From Panicum virgatum (lineage: Eukaryota; Streptophyta; Magnoliopsida; Poales; Poaceae), in assembly GCF_016808335.1 (NCBI RefSeq), contig NC_053148.1, forward strand, positions 49,244,930 to 49,308,929: a stretch of DNA of 64,000 bases, read 5' to 3'. How positions within the stretch are numbered: position 1 is the stretch's first letter; each line of letters starts with the position of its first letter. The translations under genes and the position numbers were made by a program. The notes below the pieces were generated by a model. That model did no database searches. It was not told where the DNA came from and worked only from the letters and a program-made list of their open reading frames with translations. Below, in pieces: positions 1 through 10,922 of the stretch.

Positions 1-313
1 GGCGGTAGGTATTCCCACATTTTTTTAATTATTTTATATGCTCTCAGTACTGTAATTAATTGTTTAATTATTTTATAGGCTGTCTGTACTGTAATTATTT
101 TCTTTACGTTTAGAGATATTTCAGAAAATAATAGAGATAGCGGAGGTTAGGGAAATATTTTTAAAAAAATTAATACAAATTAGATTTAACTCTAATAGAA
201 TGTGAAAAATATATTTTTATGAGATATTTATGAGTTTCAATTACGATTTCGATGTCCTGTCACCTTGCATCAGATTCTTCTGCACCCCCACTATAATTAA
301 AAATGTAGGAGGA

Positions 314-338
314 CCTACCGCCTTTGAAACGGCGATAG
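314..338. repeat. Left copy of the taccgcc...ggcga/gta imperfect palindrome
   Basis: It reads ctaccgcc...ggcgatag and matches the divergent right-end copy at 14,752-14,777, including the unusual ggcgatag arm. Bases 1-10 of the window (ggcggtaggt) look like the right half of another copy. This ties the left flank to the right end of the MULE. Confidence 0.6.
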
Positions 339-376
339 ACATGCGTGAACCATGCCTATAGACCAAATAGCTCCAT

Positions 377-386
377 CTATAAATAG
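377..386 (+). promoter_or_regulatory. TATA box of the first GRF zinc-finger gene
   Basis: A good plant TATA box (ctataaatag) lies about 50 bp upstream of the ATG at 437. It supports 437 as the start rather than the in-frame GTG at 410. Confidence 0.55.
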
Positions 387-436
387 GACATCGCCCCATC
401 TCATACGAAGTGACTAGCCATCTCCGCACTACCACC

Positions 437-1024
437 ATGTCTTTCTCTGGTTCTACCTACATTCCGTGGAACAAGATTAGAGAACCTGTGCCTCAAGGAG
501 TGCAGGTTCCAATGTGCTTCTGCGGTTCGTTGTGCAAGCTGATGGAGTCCAAAGTTTTGGGCGACGACTTCGGCAGGAGGTTCTTCATGTGTGAGAACTA
601 CGAGTACGATCCGCCAAAGCGCTACGGCAAGGACAAAGCGAAGGTATCACCTCGCACTATCTAGTTTGCGCCTTCAGAGTTCAGTAAGTTAATTCTAACT
701 CGGCTTGGAAATAGAGTCCACCACCTCTTTGTGATTTCATACAGTGGCTGGACACGGAGCAATCGACCGAAGCAAAGGAACACGTTGAGCGCGAAGCAAG
801 GTGGGCTGCAGAAAGGTGGCAGCGAATGCTGCAAGTGGAAAAAAATGAAGGAGAAGCGCAAGAAAGATAAAGAAGAGATCCAGAAGAGGTTCGCAGATGT
901 GGAGCGTCGGCAGGCGGAGGAGCGTGAAGCTGATAGGGAGAGGAAGCGAGAGAGGGCCTGCCGTGCGAAGGAGGCGGGGCCCGAGGCTATTAGGAAGGGG
1001 AAGTATCCTCGGTGCACTCAGTAG
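437..1024 (+). pseudogene. GRF-type zinc-finger protein, copy 1, with one frameshift
   Basis: Two exons fit: 437-643 (donor AAG|GTATCA) and 715-1,024 (acceptor AATAG|AGT), joining in phase. Exon 1 has a Cys-x-Cys-Gly start, then a GRRFFMC core; exon 2 supplies the last Cys and the FIQWLD segment. Together they form a GRF zinc finger, a presumed nucleic-acid-binding module. The rest is a charged, Lys/Glu/Arg-rich tail predicted to be coiled coil. A run of seven A at 839-845 throws the reading frame to a stop at 868-870. With six A the frame would continue to the TAG at 1,022-1,024, so the gene is either freshly broken or misread there. It is a paralogue of the two minus-strand GRF genes. Function unknown; probably a passenger gene of the MULE. 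Confidence 0.6.
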
Positions 1025-1499
1025 ATGACTATCATGTAATGTTCGAATTTCATATTCCCTAAGGCATGTTAGGTCTAGATGGAACACGACATTAGCGTGT
1101 TCCATATACATGCCAGTGCAATTGTTTTTGTAATTTCAATGTCTAATTAATCTGCATTGTGTACTTTCTACTACAAGTACCCATTTCATAAAACATGAGC
1201 TACAACTAGATTTTCCAGAAGCATTGCTCTACAAATAAACTTTTCAGACCGACGTGATGACAACTCCATGGGCATATATCGGCCAGTACACACAATAAAA
1301 ACAAACAAAACAATCACCGTTCATACATTGAACACAAATAAAATAGTGGTCCACACAATTCAACGCACACAACACATGACATGGCATGTCAGGACCTGTT
1401 GCAAGCTGCGGTAACGAGGTCCAAGACTAAACCTAACATGCCTTAGGTAATTCGAACAAACGTTACATTATTTATTCAGACGGAGCAGAACAACATCAA
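1025..1499. repeat. Intergenic space between convergent GRF genes with an inverted repeat
   Basis: The 17-bp sequence at 1,058-1,074 (cctaaggcatgttaggt) recurs inverted at 1,431-1,447, and the outer gttcgaatt at 1,041-1,049 also recurs inverted near 1,449-1,456. These are the homologous 3' flanks of two paralogous genes placed tail to tail. A related direct copy sits at about 6,750-6,770 behind GRF gene 3. I see no other gene here. Confidence 0.6.
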
Positions 1500-1698
1500 T
1501 CATTCACGGGCAGTACCCTTATCACGTCCCGCCATGTCTGCTTTTGCACGCTCACATTTGTGTAAATCTTCATTCACCTTCTTCAACCACTCCATATATT
1601 GCTGATCACGACGAGTGATCCACGTGTCAATCCACTCATGGAAATGACACCAATGAGTATGCGTGTCATCACCAGCGTACTTTTGCAAACAAGAAATG

Positions 1699-2776
1699 TG
1701 TCGTGGGATTTCTATGGTACCCACAGCCGGGTGGCGGAACGCACCCGCCTATTCCCAGAGAGGGAGTGCTCGGGAAGGTACTAGGCGGTTGGGCTGATCT
1801 AGTTCTGAGATAAGCACACAAGAACACACGATCTAGAGTGGTTCGGGCCGCCGGAGCGTAATACCCTACGTCCACTGGGAGAAGTTTTGATCTCTGTTGA
1901 ATCTATCCTCTGCCGAGCCTTGGCTCTCACCCAGCCTGAGTTTCCTTCTAGCGGGCGCCCCCTTTTATAGACCAAGGGGGCGGATACATAGGACATTGGG
2001 GCCCGACAAGTGGGTCCAATGTGACTGCGCAGGATACTACACAGAGTATTTAGATGGGTACAGTGGTTACGAATCTTTCCTTCGATACGCTCCCACGCCC
2101 TGCTAGCACTACAGTGGTCTTCTCTTGTCCCGTCACCAAAGTGTCCGTTGGGGGAGCGTAGCTTGCGGCGTAGCCTGTGGAGGCTATTATGTAGGCGTCA
2201 TAATGGGTGAAGCCCAGCCGTCGTATCCATCTGTTATGGCAGACTTGGCAGGCGCGGCGTGGGCGGCGCCAGCAGCTCCACTATCTTGGTAATACGCGAT
2301 CAATAGTGTCCCCTGGTCAAAGTATCGCCTCGGCTTCTGCTACATCAATGCGGGCGTTCCCCTGTCGTAATGAATGCAGTGGTGGGTGAATGGAGACCAA
2401 GCGGCCTTGTACATGTGTCCGTGCTTGTAGACACGTGTCGGCTCCGGACCTCCCCGAGGCATGGCGTCGACTTCTTCCCTTAGCGAGGGGTCCGGTTACC
2501 ATATTGGGGGTCCGGGACCCCATGAGGGGTCCGGGACTTCCGCGGGGTCCGGACCCCTCGGGAGGTCCGGAGCCCCGGCTGTTCGGGCTACCCGCCTCTT
2601 CCGGGACACGCGTCGTTCCCGGATCTTTCCCAGTCGTGAGGTAGGTCCGGAACCGTTGCCGAGAGATCAGGACTCCGGACCACAGGGGTCCGGCTGTTTG
2701 GTCGTAGTCATGGATAACTACAAGACCCTTGCCTAGATACAGCAAGAAGGGGTACCCCATTCCTGGGGTACCGACA
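1699..2776 (-). repeat. Left LTR (3' LTR of the minus-strand element)
   Basis: 1,078 bp with TG...CA ends, nearly identical to 4,728-5,806. It is rich in gtccgg motifs. The open frames seen in it are repeated in the other LTR and do not resemble genes. Confidence 0.93.
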
Positions 2777-3050
2777 GTGGCCCCCGGGCCCACCTCGGGA
2801 GAGGTACGAACCCGCGGGTGGGGCCACTATCGTGATGTGTTTCTACGCAACTTGATTACGTTGATGTGCTTATACAAAGAGCGGGTGCTTCCGGACCCCT
2901 GAGGCCGGTACACCGGTTGCCAGGTTCAGGCTCTAGAGTGCCCTCCACTGGGCGACGAAGGTGTAGGCTTAGGGTGCGGAACCAAGCTAAGCGGCTACAC
3001 TGACCTTGGATCGCTCAGGGAGCAAGCACCGCTTCCCGGACCTGGCTCTA

Positions 3051-3310
3051 GGCGACCGTGGCGAGCGGTCTCCGCCGGAGCGGGCCACCGGAGTGGACTT
3101 GAGGCGACCGTGGCGAGCGGTCTCCGCCAGAACGGGCCACCGGAGTGGACTTGAGGCGACCGTGGCGAGCGGTCTCCGCCGGAGCGGGCCACCGGAGTAG
3201 ACTTGATGCGACCGTGGCGAGCGGTCTCCGCCGGAGCGGGCCACCGGAGTGGACTTGAGGCGACCGTGGCGAGCGGTCTCCGCCGGAGCGGGCCACCGGA
3301 GTGGACTTGA
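3051..3310. repeat. Five tandem copies of a 52-bp GC-rich unit
   Basis: Units start at 3,051, 3,103, 3,155, 3,207 and 3,259. Each begins with a ggcgaccgtggcgagcgg-like block (tgcgaccg in the fourth) and ends with gagtggactt. Because 52 is not a multiple of three, all frames are open through it, which produces long but meaningless ORFs on both strands. Confidence 0.95.
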
Positions 3311-4708
3311 GTCGTTGCTGACGACTCGATGAAATATACCACTGGATCTGAGTAGTAAGGTGCGAGAAACCAAGCCCTATACTAGAAGGGAGCTCGGGAC
3401 CTAAAGACAGCAGTTCTCGGATACTAGAGTACTTGTAACAGGGTAGTGAAGTACGTAAACTTAGGGTACATTACCAGGCTAAGCTACGCGGAGCTTCTCT
3501 ACCCCAGGATATGGGTACTACTTCTCCGGACCAGGTCCTTAGGGGTCCGAGCTGCCTTCCAGCTTGAAGGGGTGTCCCCACCTGGCCACAAGCCAGCAAC
3601 TTATCTTGAATTGTTAGCAATAATAGGAAGATTCCGTTTCAGTGGAAAGAATAGCTAAACCAAGGCGAATAAATGTAATCAATGGTGGTGCCTAGATAAA
3701 ACTAAGAAAGAAAATCTCCTTTATTTGTGGTTGGCATGGTATACATCAGAGGTCGGGATTACGAGGTCGGACCTCTACCGCTCCGGATCGTAGCTTGCCT
3801 GTTTGTGCGATAGGGCCAGAGGTCGGGTTTACAAGGTCGGACCTTGACCGCTCTGGACTCACACATAGGCGCCACGCTATTACAAAGGAGGAATTTGCTT
3901 TCCCTTAGGAGCAACCTACGGCTGCATGCTATACAGCGTGTTCTTCTCCGGTTGGAAGTGGGATGGCCACTCCTAAATTCTTCATAGTCGTCGGAGGCGA
4001 AGGCGTTCTAGATGTGCCTGAACTGCATCATCCAGCATCACCTCGGGAGCCCGGGGGGCCACTCCCTGCCTAAGAGCTGTCATATGCTTAGGTAGCATGA
4101 GACAAATTCTTTAGATTTGAATGGGAGAGGCCCCCTGCCGCCGCCGTCGTCTGCCGATGGAAGCCAGACCCCCTTGCGCAGCAGAAGGACCGGTGCGAAG
4201 CGCGGAGAGGTGCGGTCGTTCGCCGGCTTGTCCTTGGTGCTAGCGCCAGGGGCCCCCGCGCCTGGCGGCGGGGCCTTGTCTGCAGCAGCACCGAGCTACG
4301 CTGAGGCGGATCTCCGGTGCTGGCGACGGCAGGACGACACGGCCAACTTCCTCCGGGATGGCCGTCGGCTCCAGGCTCCATGTTGAGAGAAAGCCTTGAG
4401 CCGACGTCATGCTGCCGAAGAGGAAACATGGCCGTTGCTTGAGAGAAAACCTTGAGCCGACTCTGGGATGACGCGGGGCGGCACGCAACAGGCGTCGCCC
4501 CCGCGCACCACCGTGCCGGCTCTGAGGCGTCGCAGTGGCGACGCACAGCAGGCGCCGCTGCCGTGCACCGTCGCACCGAGGGTGCTGGTGCCACAGCGTA
4601 GTAACATGCGGCGTAGGTGCCACCATGCCTTTCTTCATCTTCTCGTTCGTCGTTGCAGAGGATGAACACGGCCCAGAAGCCTGAAGATCCAACCAGCGCC
4701 TGATCCCT

Positions 4709-4725
4709 CCCCACGGACGGCGCCA
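4709..4725 (-). promoter_or_regulatory. Primer-binding site of the LTR retrotransposon
   Basis: Read on the minus strand, TGGCGCCGTCCGTGGGG lies two bases inside the right LTR. TGGCGCC-type sites at this place are usual for plant Gypsy elements and set the element's direction. Confidence 0.75.
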
Positions 4726-4727
4726 AA

Positions 4728-5806
4728 TGTCGTGGGATTTCTAGGGTACCCACAGCCGGGTGGCGGAACGCACCCGCCTATTCCCAGAGAGGGAGTGCTC
4801 GGGAAGGTACTAGGCGGTTGGGCTGACCTAGTTCTGAGATAAGCACACAAGAACACACGATCTAGAGTGGTTCGGGCCGCCGGAGCGTAATACCCTACGT
4901 CCACTGGGAGAAGTTTTGATCTCTGTTGAATCTATCCTCTGCCGAGCCTTGGCTCTCACCCAGCCTGAGTTTCCTTCTAGCGGGCGCCCCCTTTTATAGA
5001 CCAAGGGGGCTGATACATAGGACATTGGGGCCCCGACAAGTGGGTCCAATGTGACTGCGCAAGATACTACACAGAGTATTTAGATGGGTACAGTGGTTAC
5101 GAATCTTTCCTTCGATACGCTCCCACGCCCTGCTAGCACTACAGTGGTCTTCTCTTGTCCCGTCACCAAGGTGTCCGTTGGAGGAGCGTAGCTTGCGGCG
5201 TAGCCTGTGGAGGCTATTATGTAGGCGTCATAATGGGTGAAGCCCAGCCGTCGTATCCATCTGTTATGGCAGACTTGGCAGGCGCGGCGTGGGCGGCGCC
5301 AGCAGCTCCACTATCTTGGTAATACGCGATCAATAGTGTCCCCTGGTCAAAGTATCGCCTCGGCTTCTGCTACATCAATGCGGGCGTTCCCCTGTCGTAA
5401 TGAATGCAGTGGTGGGTGAATGGAGACCAAGCGGCCCTGTACATGTGTCCGTGCTTGTAGACACGTGTCGGTTCCGGACCTCCCCGAGGCATGGCGTCGA
5501 CTTCTTCCCTTAGCGAGGGGTCCGGTTACCATACTGGGGGTCCGGGACCCCATGAGGGGTCCGGGACTTCCGCGGGGTCCGGACCCCTCGGGAGGTCCGG
5601 AGCCCCGGCTGTTCGGGCTGCCCGCCTCTTCCGGGACACGCGTCGTTCCCGGATCTTTCCCAGTCGGGAGGCAGGTCCGGAACCGTTGCCGAGAGATCAG
5701 GACTCCGGACCACAGGGGTCCGGCTGTTTGGTCGTAGTCATGGATAACTACAAGGCCCTTGCCTAGATACAGCAAGAAGGGGTACCCCATTCCTGGGGTA
5801 CCGACA
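4728..5806 (-). repeat. Right LTR (5' LTR of the minus-strand element)
   Basis: 1,079 bp, matching the left LTR apart from about 14 changes including a one-base C difference. The primer-binding site lies just inside it. Confidence 0.93.
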
Positions 5807-6182
5807 AAATGATTCAAAATTATTAAAAATAACAAAAGCATATTTACAAATTAATCTATACCTGTGATGTTGCACCTCTTTTTTGGACTTACTCGATATT
5901 CTTGCAACACCAATACCTCTGGCCAAAAGTCTCGTAATCACGAGATATGTTCGGAACACAACGCATTTGGCAATAGCAATCGGGCGGCTCTACACCTTTC
6001 GGCCATACCTTGCAATCTATAATACATCTATTGGGATCGTTAGGAGAGGGTCCTAAATTAGACTCCATTTCCCGACGGAAAGTTGCCCGGGAGAATGAGG
6101 AGCTCATAGCTGTTTGTTTGGGCTAATTAAAAAAAGTGGAACCTGAATTGCAAGTCTGTGCTCTCGGCAATCACAAGGTGGT

Positions 6183-6190
6183 CTTTTATA
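6183..6190 (-). promoter_or_regulatory. TATA box of GRF copy 2
   Basis: TATAAAAG on the minus strand, about 75 bases upstream of the ATG at 6,107. Confidence 0.5.
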
Positions 6191-6341
6191 CACGCAGGGC
6201 TGCCTGCATCGTCCAAGCACTTTGAACACAGATATTACCTCTCACATCTCCACAGTCGTCCATGCTTCTGCACTCGCACGCTCCACAGCGCGCACTCATT
6301 CCACTTTAAACAACAACAGGACCTCTCACTGCTCCTACCTT

Positions 6342-6649
6342 CAGTACTCGCACGCTCCACAGCGCTCACTGCTACCACTTTAAACACGGACACGACCTCT
6401 CGTTCCTGACTTCTACCCTCGCACGCTCAACACCGCTCACTCATCCCACTTTAAACAATGACACAATGTCTCACTGCTCATGACTTCAGCACTTCCACGC
6501 TCCACAGCGCTCACTGGTATCCCATCGAGCGTACTATCGCACTAACCTAATCGTCGTACTGTCACTGCATCGACCTACTCGTGATTATTGCACTGCCCCG
6601 ACACATCCCATCGCCCGGAACACTACATGGCACCGGCCTAATCGTCACA
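6342..6649. repeat. Duplicated promoter-side block, copy A
   Basis: About 308 bp upstream of GRF copy 2 is repeated in the same direction at 7,653-7,962, upstream of GRF copy 3. Both share the internal motif cgcacgctccacagcgctcact, itself repeated several times in 6,265-6,515. The offset of about 1,312 bp shows that gene plus promoter were duplicated in tandem. Confidence 0.85.
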
Positions 6650-6822
6650 ATGTAAACCATAGGAATTACATCATAATACAACGTTAATGAAACACACAAC
6701 AGACATGCAGTGGCATGGCAGAACCCGCTGCAACTACGGTAAACAGATTCTGAACTAAGCTAACATGCCTTAGATAATTTAAAAAAACACAACAAATACA
6801 ATGATGCAGCATGTCACTAGCA

Positions 6823-7531
6823 CTAGGTAGTCCTAATAGCTGTACCCCCACATAGCAAACTGCGTTGAGCCTTCTCCACAGTATCCACCCATTGCAGGCG
6901 GTGGTGTCGGAGGGGGCAGGGCCCTTCTTCTTGTGACAAGGGCAGTTGCAGTAAGGAATAGTGCATGGTTCATCCTGTGAAGCGGTAACATTGCTGGTAT
7001 CATCATCTTCGTCGTCTTTGTTACCCTCGCTCACTTCCTCGTAATGGTTCACCTTGCACTCCAGATCAAAGATCTTTATCTGGAGGTACTCGATGAACTC
7101 CTGAATTGAATCAATTGGTGCAGGATCGACCCACCTGGTAAAACCACAGTTTTCTGGAGCATCTGAAGACTGCAAAACAAATTTCATGTAAGGTGTCTCA
7201 ATGAAGATAAAGAAATAAAACAACCGAGTATTACCCATGCGTGTGGGCATTTGAAGAAACGCCGACCGCCATCCATCCCGTCGGTGCACATCTGCACTAA
7301 GCAGTCCTCACCATGTCTGCATTTTGGCCACGGTTCTCTATGGTTATCGTATTGTCGAAGAGGAGTTTCATTGGTAAATTCACTCTTGTGCTGTGGCGGA
7401 AACTCAAACACTGGTTCCGGAAAGGAATCAGGTCCAAGAGGCCCCTCCCATATTATGGGGTCTCCCTTTCTTCCCCCTTTTCCTTTCCCAAAACCGTAGT
7501 AATTATTCCCGCTAGACCCACCTCCAGACAT
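6823..7531 (-). pseudogene. GRF-type zinc-finger protein, copy 3, probable one-base frameshift
   Basis: Exon 1 (7,531-7,235, donor TGG|GTAATA) and exon 2 (from 7,169, acceptor TTTGCAG) join in phase 0. They give a complete GRF finger: CRHGEDC, GRRFFKCP, then C-GFTRWVDP. A helical, acidic segment (EDDD near residue 145) and a Cys-rich CNCPCHKKK patch follow. Past 6,925 the open frame runs into sequence homologous to the 3' flanks of the other copies, down to 6,684. A one-base shift around 6,921-6,923 would instead give a stop at 6,825-6,823, in line with copy 1. I therefore take 6,823 as the original end. Role unknown; GRF fingers are presumed to bind nucleic acid. Confidence 0.5.
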
Positions 7532-7588
7532 TGGGTATGCAATGAGCTTTGGTGTTTGAGTGCTGCTGGGAGTTCACAAACTTCGGAG

Positions 7589-7597
7589 TATTTATAG
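7589..7597 (-). promoter_or_regulatory. TATA box of GRF copy 3
   Basis: CTATAAATA on the minus strand, 58 bases upstream of the ATG at 7,531; the same core as that of copy 1. Confidence 0.55.
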
Positions 7598-7652
7598 GCG
7601 CACAAAGGTCTGATACCCGGAGTGTGGAGTGTAAATGCACCTAAAAAGCCTA

Positions 7653-7962
7653 CAGTACTCGCACGCTCCACAGCGCTCACTCCTACCACTTTAAGCACGG
7701 ACACGACCTCTCGTTGCTCTTGACTTGTACCCTCACACGCTCAACACCGCTCACTCCTCCCACTTTAAACAACGACACGACGTCTCACTGCTCATGACTT
7801 CAGCACTTGCACGCTCCACAGCGCTCACTGGTATCGCATCGAGCGTATTATCGCACGAACCTAATCGTCGTACTGTCACTGCATCGACCTACTCATGATT
7901 ATTGCACTGCCCCGACACATCTCATCGCCCGGAACACTACACGGCATCGGCCTAATCGTCAT
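7653..7962. repeat. Duplicated promoter-side block, copy B
   Basis: Direct repeat of 6,342-6,649 with scattered changes; it lies upstream of GRF copy 3. The rest of 7,963-8,115 shows only further decayed cctaatcgtc/acacatcccatcg motifs. Confidence 0.85.
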
Positions 7963-8115
7963 AATTTTACTGCACGGACACATACCATCGCCCGAAACAC
8001 TGCAATGGCCTACTCATCATAATGGTACGTAATGGACACATCCCATCATAGTCTGCACAGGCCTACATAACATAGTATGATGAAACAAACTAATTAACAA
8101 GCTACAACCTGTAAA

Positions 8116-10922
8116 CTAGATGCGTCCGCGCTTGCCCCCTCTCCTCCTGCCACGTCGCTCTGCAGCCTGGATGGCCCTAGTGTGGTGCTGCGAGTACGTC
8201 AGTGGATCCAGCGGGATGGTCTCGCGAGTGGACCGACGACCCTGCTCAGGAATAGGCATCTGCTCCACCTGACTGTAGTCCTGCGTCGCGAGTGGGGCAC
8301 CCCCCCAGCTGTGAAGTGCCGACGACCTCCTGCGTCGGTGCAGAAGAGAATAACGTGTTCACCCACTCCATCTGCGCGAGGTCGACCACCTCCTGAATCT
8401 CCTCATCATCGTCTGTCCCTCCCACCTGCCGGCACTCTGATTCACAAACATCCATCCATTAATATTCAATTAAGTATGTACTTGTTATCGCAAATTAACA
8501 ACTCGTCTTAGACGTACCTAAATCGTGTATTGGACAACAAAGAGACAAAGATCCGGTGCCGTACGAATCTATCGACGGAAACAACGACGAGCCGGGCGCT
8601 ACACGAATAAGAAGTACAAGTTAATGAATAAAGTTTTACATGATACTGTATTGTAAGTGACACGAGGTTAGAGTACGATTTACCTGCCGAGTACAAATGT
8701 GCCGGCCGTGGCACGTACGTGGGCCGAATCGCAGAACCCGAAGGTGTCGCCATCGTGTCAGGTGGCGGCGGCGGCGGACCTGACTGTGCCGCGGGTGCAG
8801 ACCGTCGTGACGATGGACCGGGCACAGGCATCGGCCCCGAACTGCGAGGTGGGAGGAAGGTGTCGTCGTCACGATAGGCCACGACACATCGAAACCGCTT
8901 GCATATGTCGACGATCTTCTGCAACTTGCTCTGGTGCTGCGCGGGTGTCATGTCATGGTACTGGCCCATGCTCGACGAAGCCTCGGACTCAATCGCTCGT
9001 ATGACATCGTACTGAACCGAGAAAGTAGTAACATCATATGCAATTAGTTTTGTAGACTGCAAAATCAATCAGAGAAACGTACCGCTATGGCGAAGTTCTG
9101 GTCTCAAACTACGGGGTACGTCTCGGACACCCTTGCAGCCTCGATCCGAGCATCTGGAGGAACGTGCATGACACGTGTGCGCGTCCTCGGCATGTACCAC
9201 CGTAGGTAGTCCGCGAACACCTCGTCGCTGTGCGGCCGATCCTCATAAACGACGTCGTCGAGGGCCGCGGCCCAAGAGTCGATGTAAGGATGGACCTTGT
9301 CGGCCCACCGCGAGCCTGGTGGCTGGCCCTGACGTGTCCACCTATAATACAAAGCTTGAGCGATTCAATGCTAAATGGTAGGTTATAAAAAAGATGAATT
9401 ATTAACAGAACTATTTATTAGGTACTTGTGGACGTGGGCCTCCACTGAGTGCACAATCGGGGCCGGGGTCTGTTGGTAGAGACCGAACTGCCTCATGACC
9501 TGGTTCACGTGGTACTCCTCGACGTGGATGTCGTAAAGGATCGGCTTCCTCGTCATCTAGTACTTGTGGTCTCGCAGGCATAAGGAAGAAAGACCGCTCG
9601 GTGCCCGAGCGTAAATGTCGGCTGCAGTGTACGGAGTCCACCTCACATCCGTGTCCACAAGAGCGTCAAACTATCCCACGAAGTCGTGGTACAACTTCCT
9701 CGTCTGCACGCCGACCCAAGAAGGCTGCATAACGAAAAAATATGTTAACCGCTAAATCGTACAGTTGTAAAGGCATGTAATAATAAGTAAAACAAACGAT
9801 ATAACATACCCTCCTAAGGCACCACAACGAACCCATCGTAGGTTTGTCAACGTCGTCGTGGTCTGCGGACAGTTGGACGTACAGCTCGAAGTCCATCTCT
9901 GGCCTACCGACGGGAAAGCGCTCGTACGACCAGAGCTGTAATAGTAGAGGACACCCAACAAAAATGGGCTCCTCTGCTGAGACCTTCGTCACGCCCGTGC
10001 AAAGACCCCTGTAAGTCGTAGCCAAAACGACAGAACCCCAGCTGAATTGTGGGACCTCGTGAAGTGGAGCATCAGCTATCGACCTCACCAAAGGAATGAG
10101 CTGTTTGGGGCACGAGTCACCCTGGGAGCTGCAGAACATGACCCAACCGAACAACCACAGTAAGTAGGCCTCGAAGTGCCTGGCCACCGTAAAGTCGTCT
10201 GCGTCTGCCCTCATGTAGTCCGCCTTCAAAATGGTACGAGTTGTCAATGCAAATACGTAGGAATATAAGTACGGAAAGATTGAACATTTATGTACTCACA
10301 CTGAACTGTAGGAGCCACCTCTTTGTCGGTCCGTGTGCGTGGTTCGCAAGCAAGGGCCGGTACGGCAACGCTAGCTCGTTGCGCTGAACCCCGGCGAACC
10401 GAGTCAAAAGGTTGTCGCGCCACGAGAGTCCCACGTCCTCTGCACCCACGGCTCGTCCAGCACATGGCAAGCCTAGAAGCATCGCCACGTCCTGAAGAGT
10501 AGGGGTCATCTCACCGATCGGGAGGTGAAACGTGTGCGTCTCCGGACGCCAACGGTCGAGAAGTGCCGCGAGGAGGGACATGTCGAACTGAAACCTTGGA
10601 GCCCTGTCCCTAGGTCGACGTGCAGGGTCGGCCATATCTCCCTCCACAAGTCGCGCAATCGGGAGAAGACCTGAAGTGCGTAGCCTGCATCGCGAAAATG
10701 AAACATCTAATTAGAACAAACAGTTACGGAAACAATTAAAATATGTGACAAATGTAACCCGTACCTAGGAACCCAGCGACAGTGTATCGGCATCGTCGAC
10801 ATGGGCACACGAGCCCGAAACGTCCCTAAGCTTATGCCACGGGCCGCAGACATGTACGACCGGTGGCGCTTGTCGACGAGAGCATCGAGCAACTCAGGGG
10901 TGGCTCCTTCCTCGTGCGCCAT
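8116..10922 (-). pseudogene. Plant mobile domain (PMD, aminotransferase-like) gene, broken by stops and a frameshift
   Basis: Seven exons fit in phase: 10,922-10,765; 10,684-10,300; 10,223-9,810; 9,724-9,426; 9,341-9,083; 9,011-8,684; 8,436-8,116. Typical PMD blocks are visible: HCRWVPR, SGLLPIARLV, DRWRPETHTFHLP, GEMTPTLQDVAMLLGLP, and later VRWTPYTAADIYAR and KWTRQGQP. A proline-rich stretch and a basic RRGRRRGGKRGR tail end it. Breaks: TAG at 9,673-9,671 and 9,559-9,557, TGA at 9,106-9,104, and a seven-C run at 8,300-8,306 where six would keep the frame. PMD proteins occur both as host silencing factors and in transposons; here the gene follows the transposase on the same strand, so it is most likely a second MULE gene. 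Function unknown. Confidence 0.85.

Larger units (their letters stand above)
1699..5806 (-). mobile_element. Young non-autonomous LTR retrotransposon with 5-bp target duplication
   Basis: Two LTRs (1,699-2,776 and 4,728-5,806) begin TGTC and end GACA, flanked by the perfect duplication AAATG (1,694-1,698 and 5,807-5,811). A primer-binding site of the TGGCGCCG type next to the right LTR, and a G-rich polypurine-like tract next to the left LTR, show that the element reads on the minus strand. The 1.95-kb interior has no gag, protease, reverse transcriptase or integrase. It holds a five-fold 52-bp tandem array and short repeats near 3,750-3,870. The element must therefore depend on proteins from another, probably Gypsy-type, element. 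I count about 14 differences between the LTRs, near 1.3 percent, which implies a recent insertion. Confidence 0.93.
1500..6107 (-). pseudogene. GRF-type zinc-finger protein, copy 2, intron split by an LTR retrotransposon
   Basis: Exon 1 runs from the ATG at 6,107 to 5,893, ending at a strong donor GTAAGT. It encodes the first half of a zinc finger (Cys-Tyr-Cys, then QRYWCC). Exon 2 begins near 1,679 and runs to the TGA at 1,500. It supplies the last Cys, HFHEWID, and a charged coiled tail. The 4.1-kb LTR element at 1,699-5,806 lies in the intron, about 19 bases upstream of the most likely acceptor (CAAAAG at 1,680). Exon 1 ends in phase 2 while the best acceptor needs phase 0, so either the splice site differs or the gene carries an extra indel. 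The paralogy to copies 1 and 3 is clear from domain order and flanks; the exact join is uncertain. Confidence 0.5.

Noticed and set aside
2317..2793. 158-codon minus-strand ORF, repeated at 5,347-5,841
   Set aside because: It lies within the two LTRs; the repetition reflects the LTR pair, not a gene family.
3051..3310. Possible CRISPR-like array
   Set aside because: The units are continuous tandem repeats without unique spacers, in a plant retrotransposon.
3006..3373. Several long overlapping ORFs on both strands with repeated peptides
   Set aside because: They are produced by the 52-bp tandem array, which is open in all frames and lies inside a non-coding retrotransposon interior.
4088..4753. 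221-codon minus-strand ORF next to the primer-binding site, possibly a gag
   Set aside because: No gag motif, low-complexity Ala/Arg/Pro composition, and other frames are equally open.
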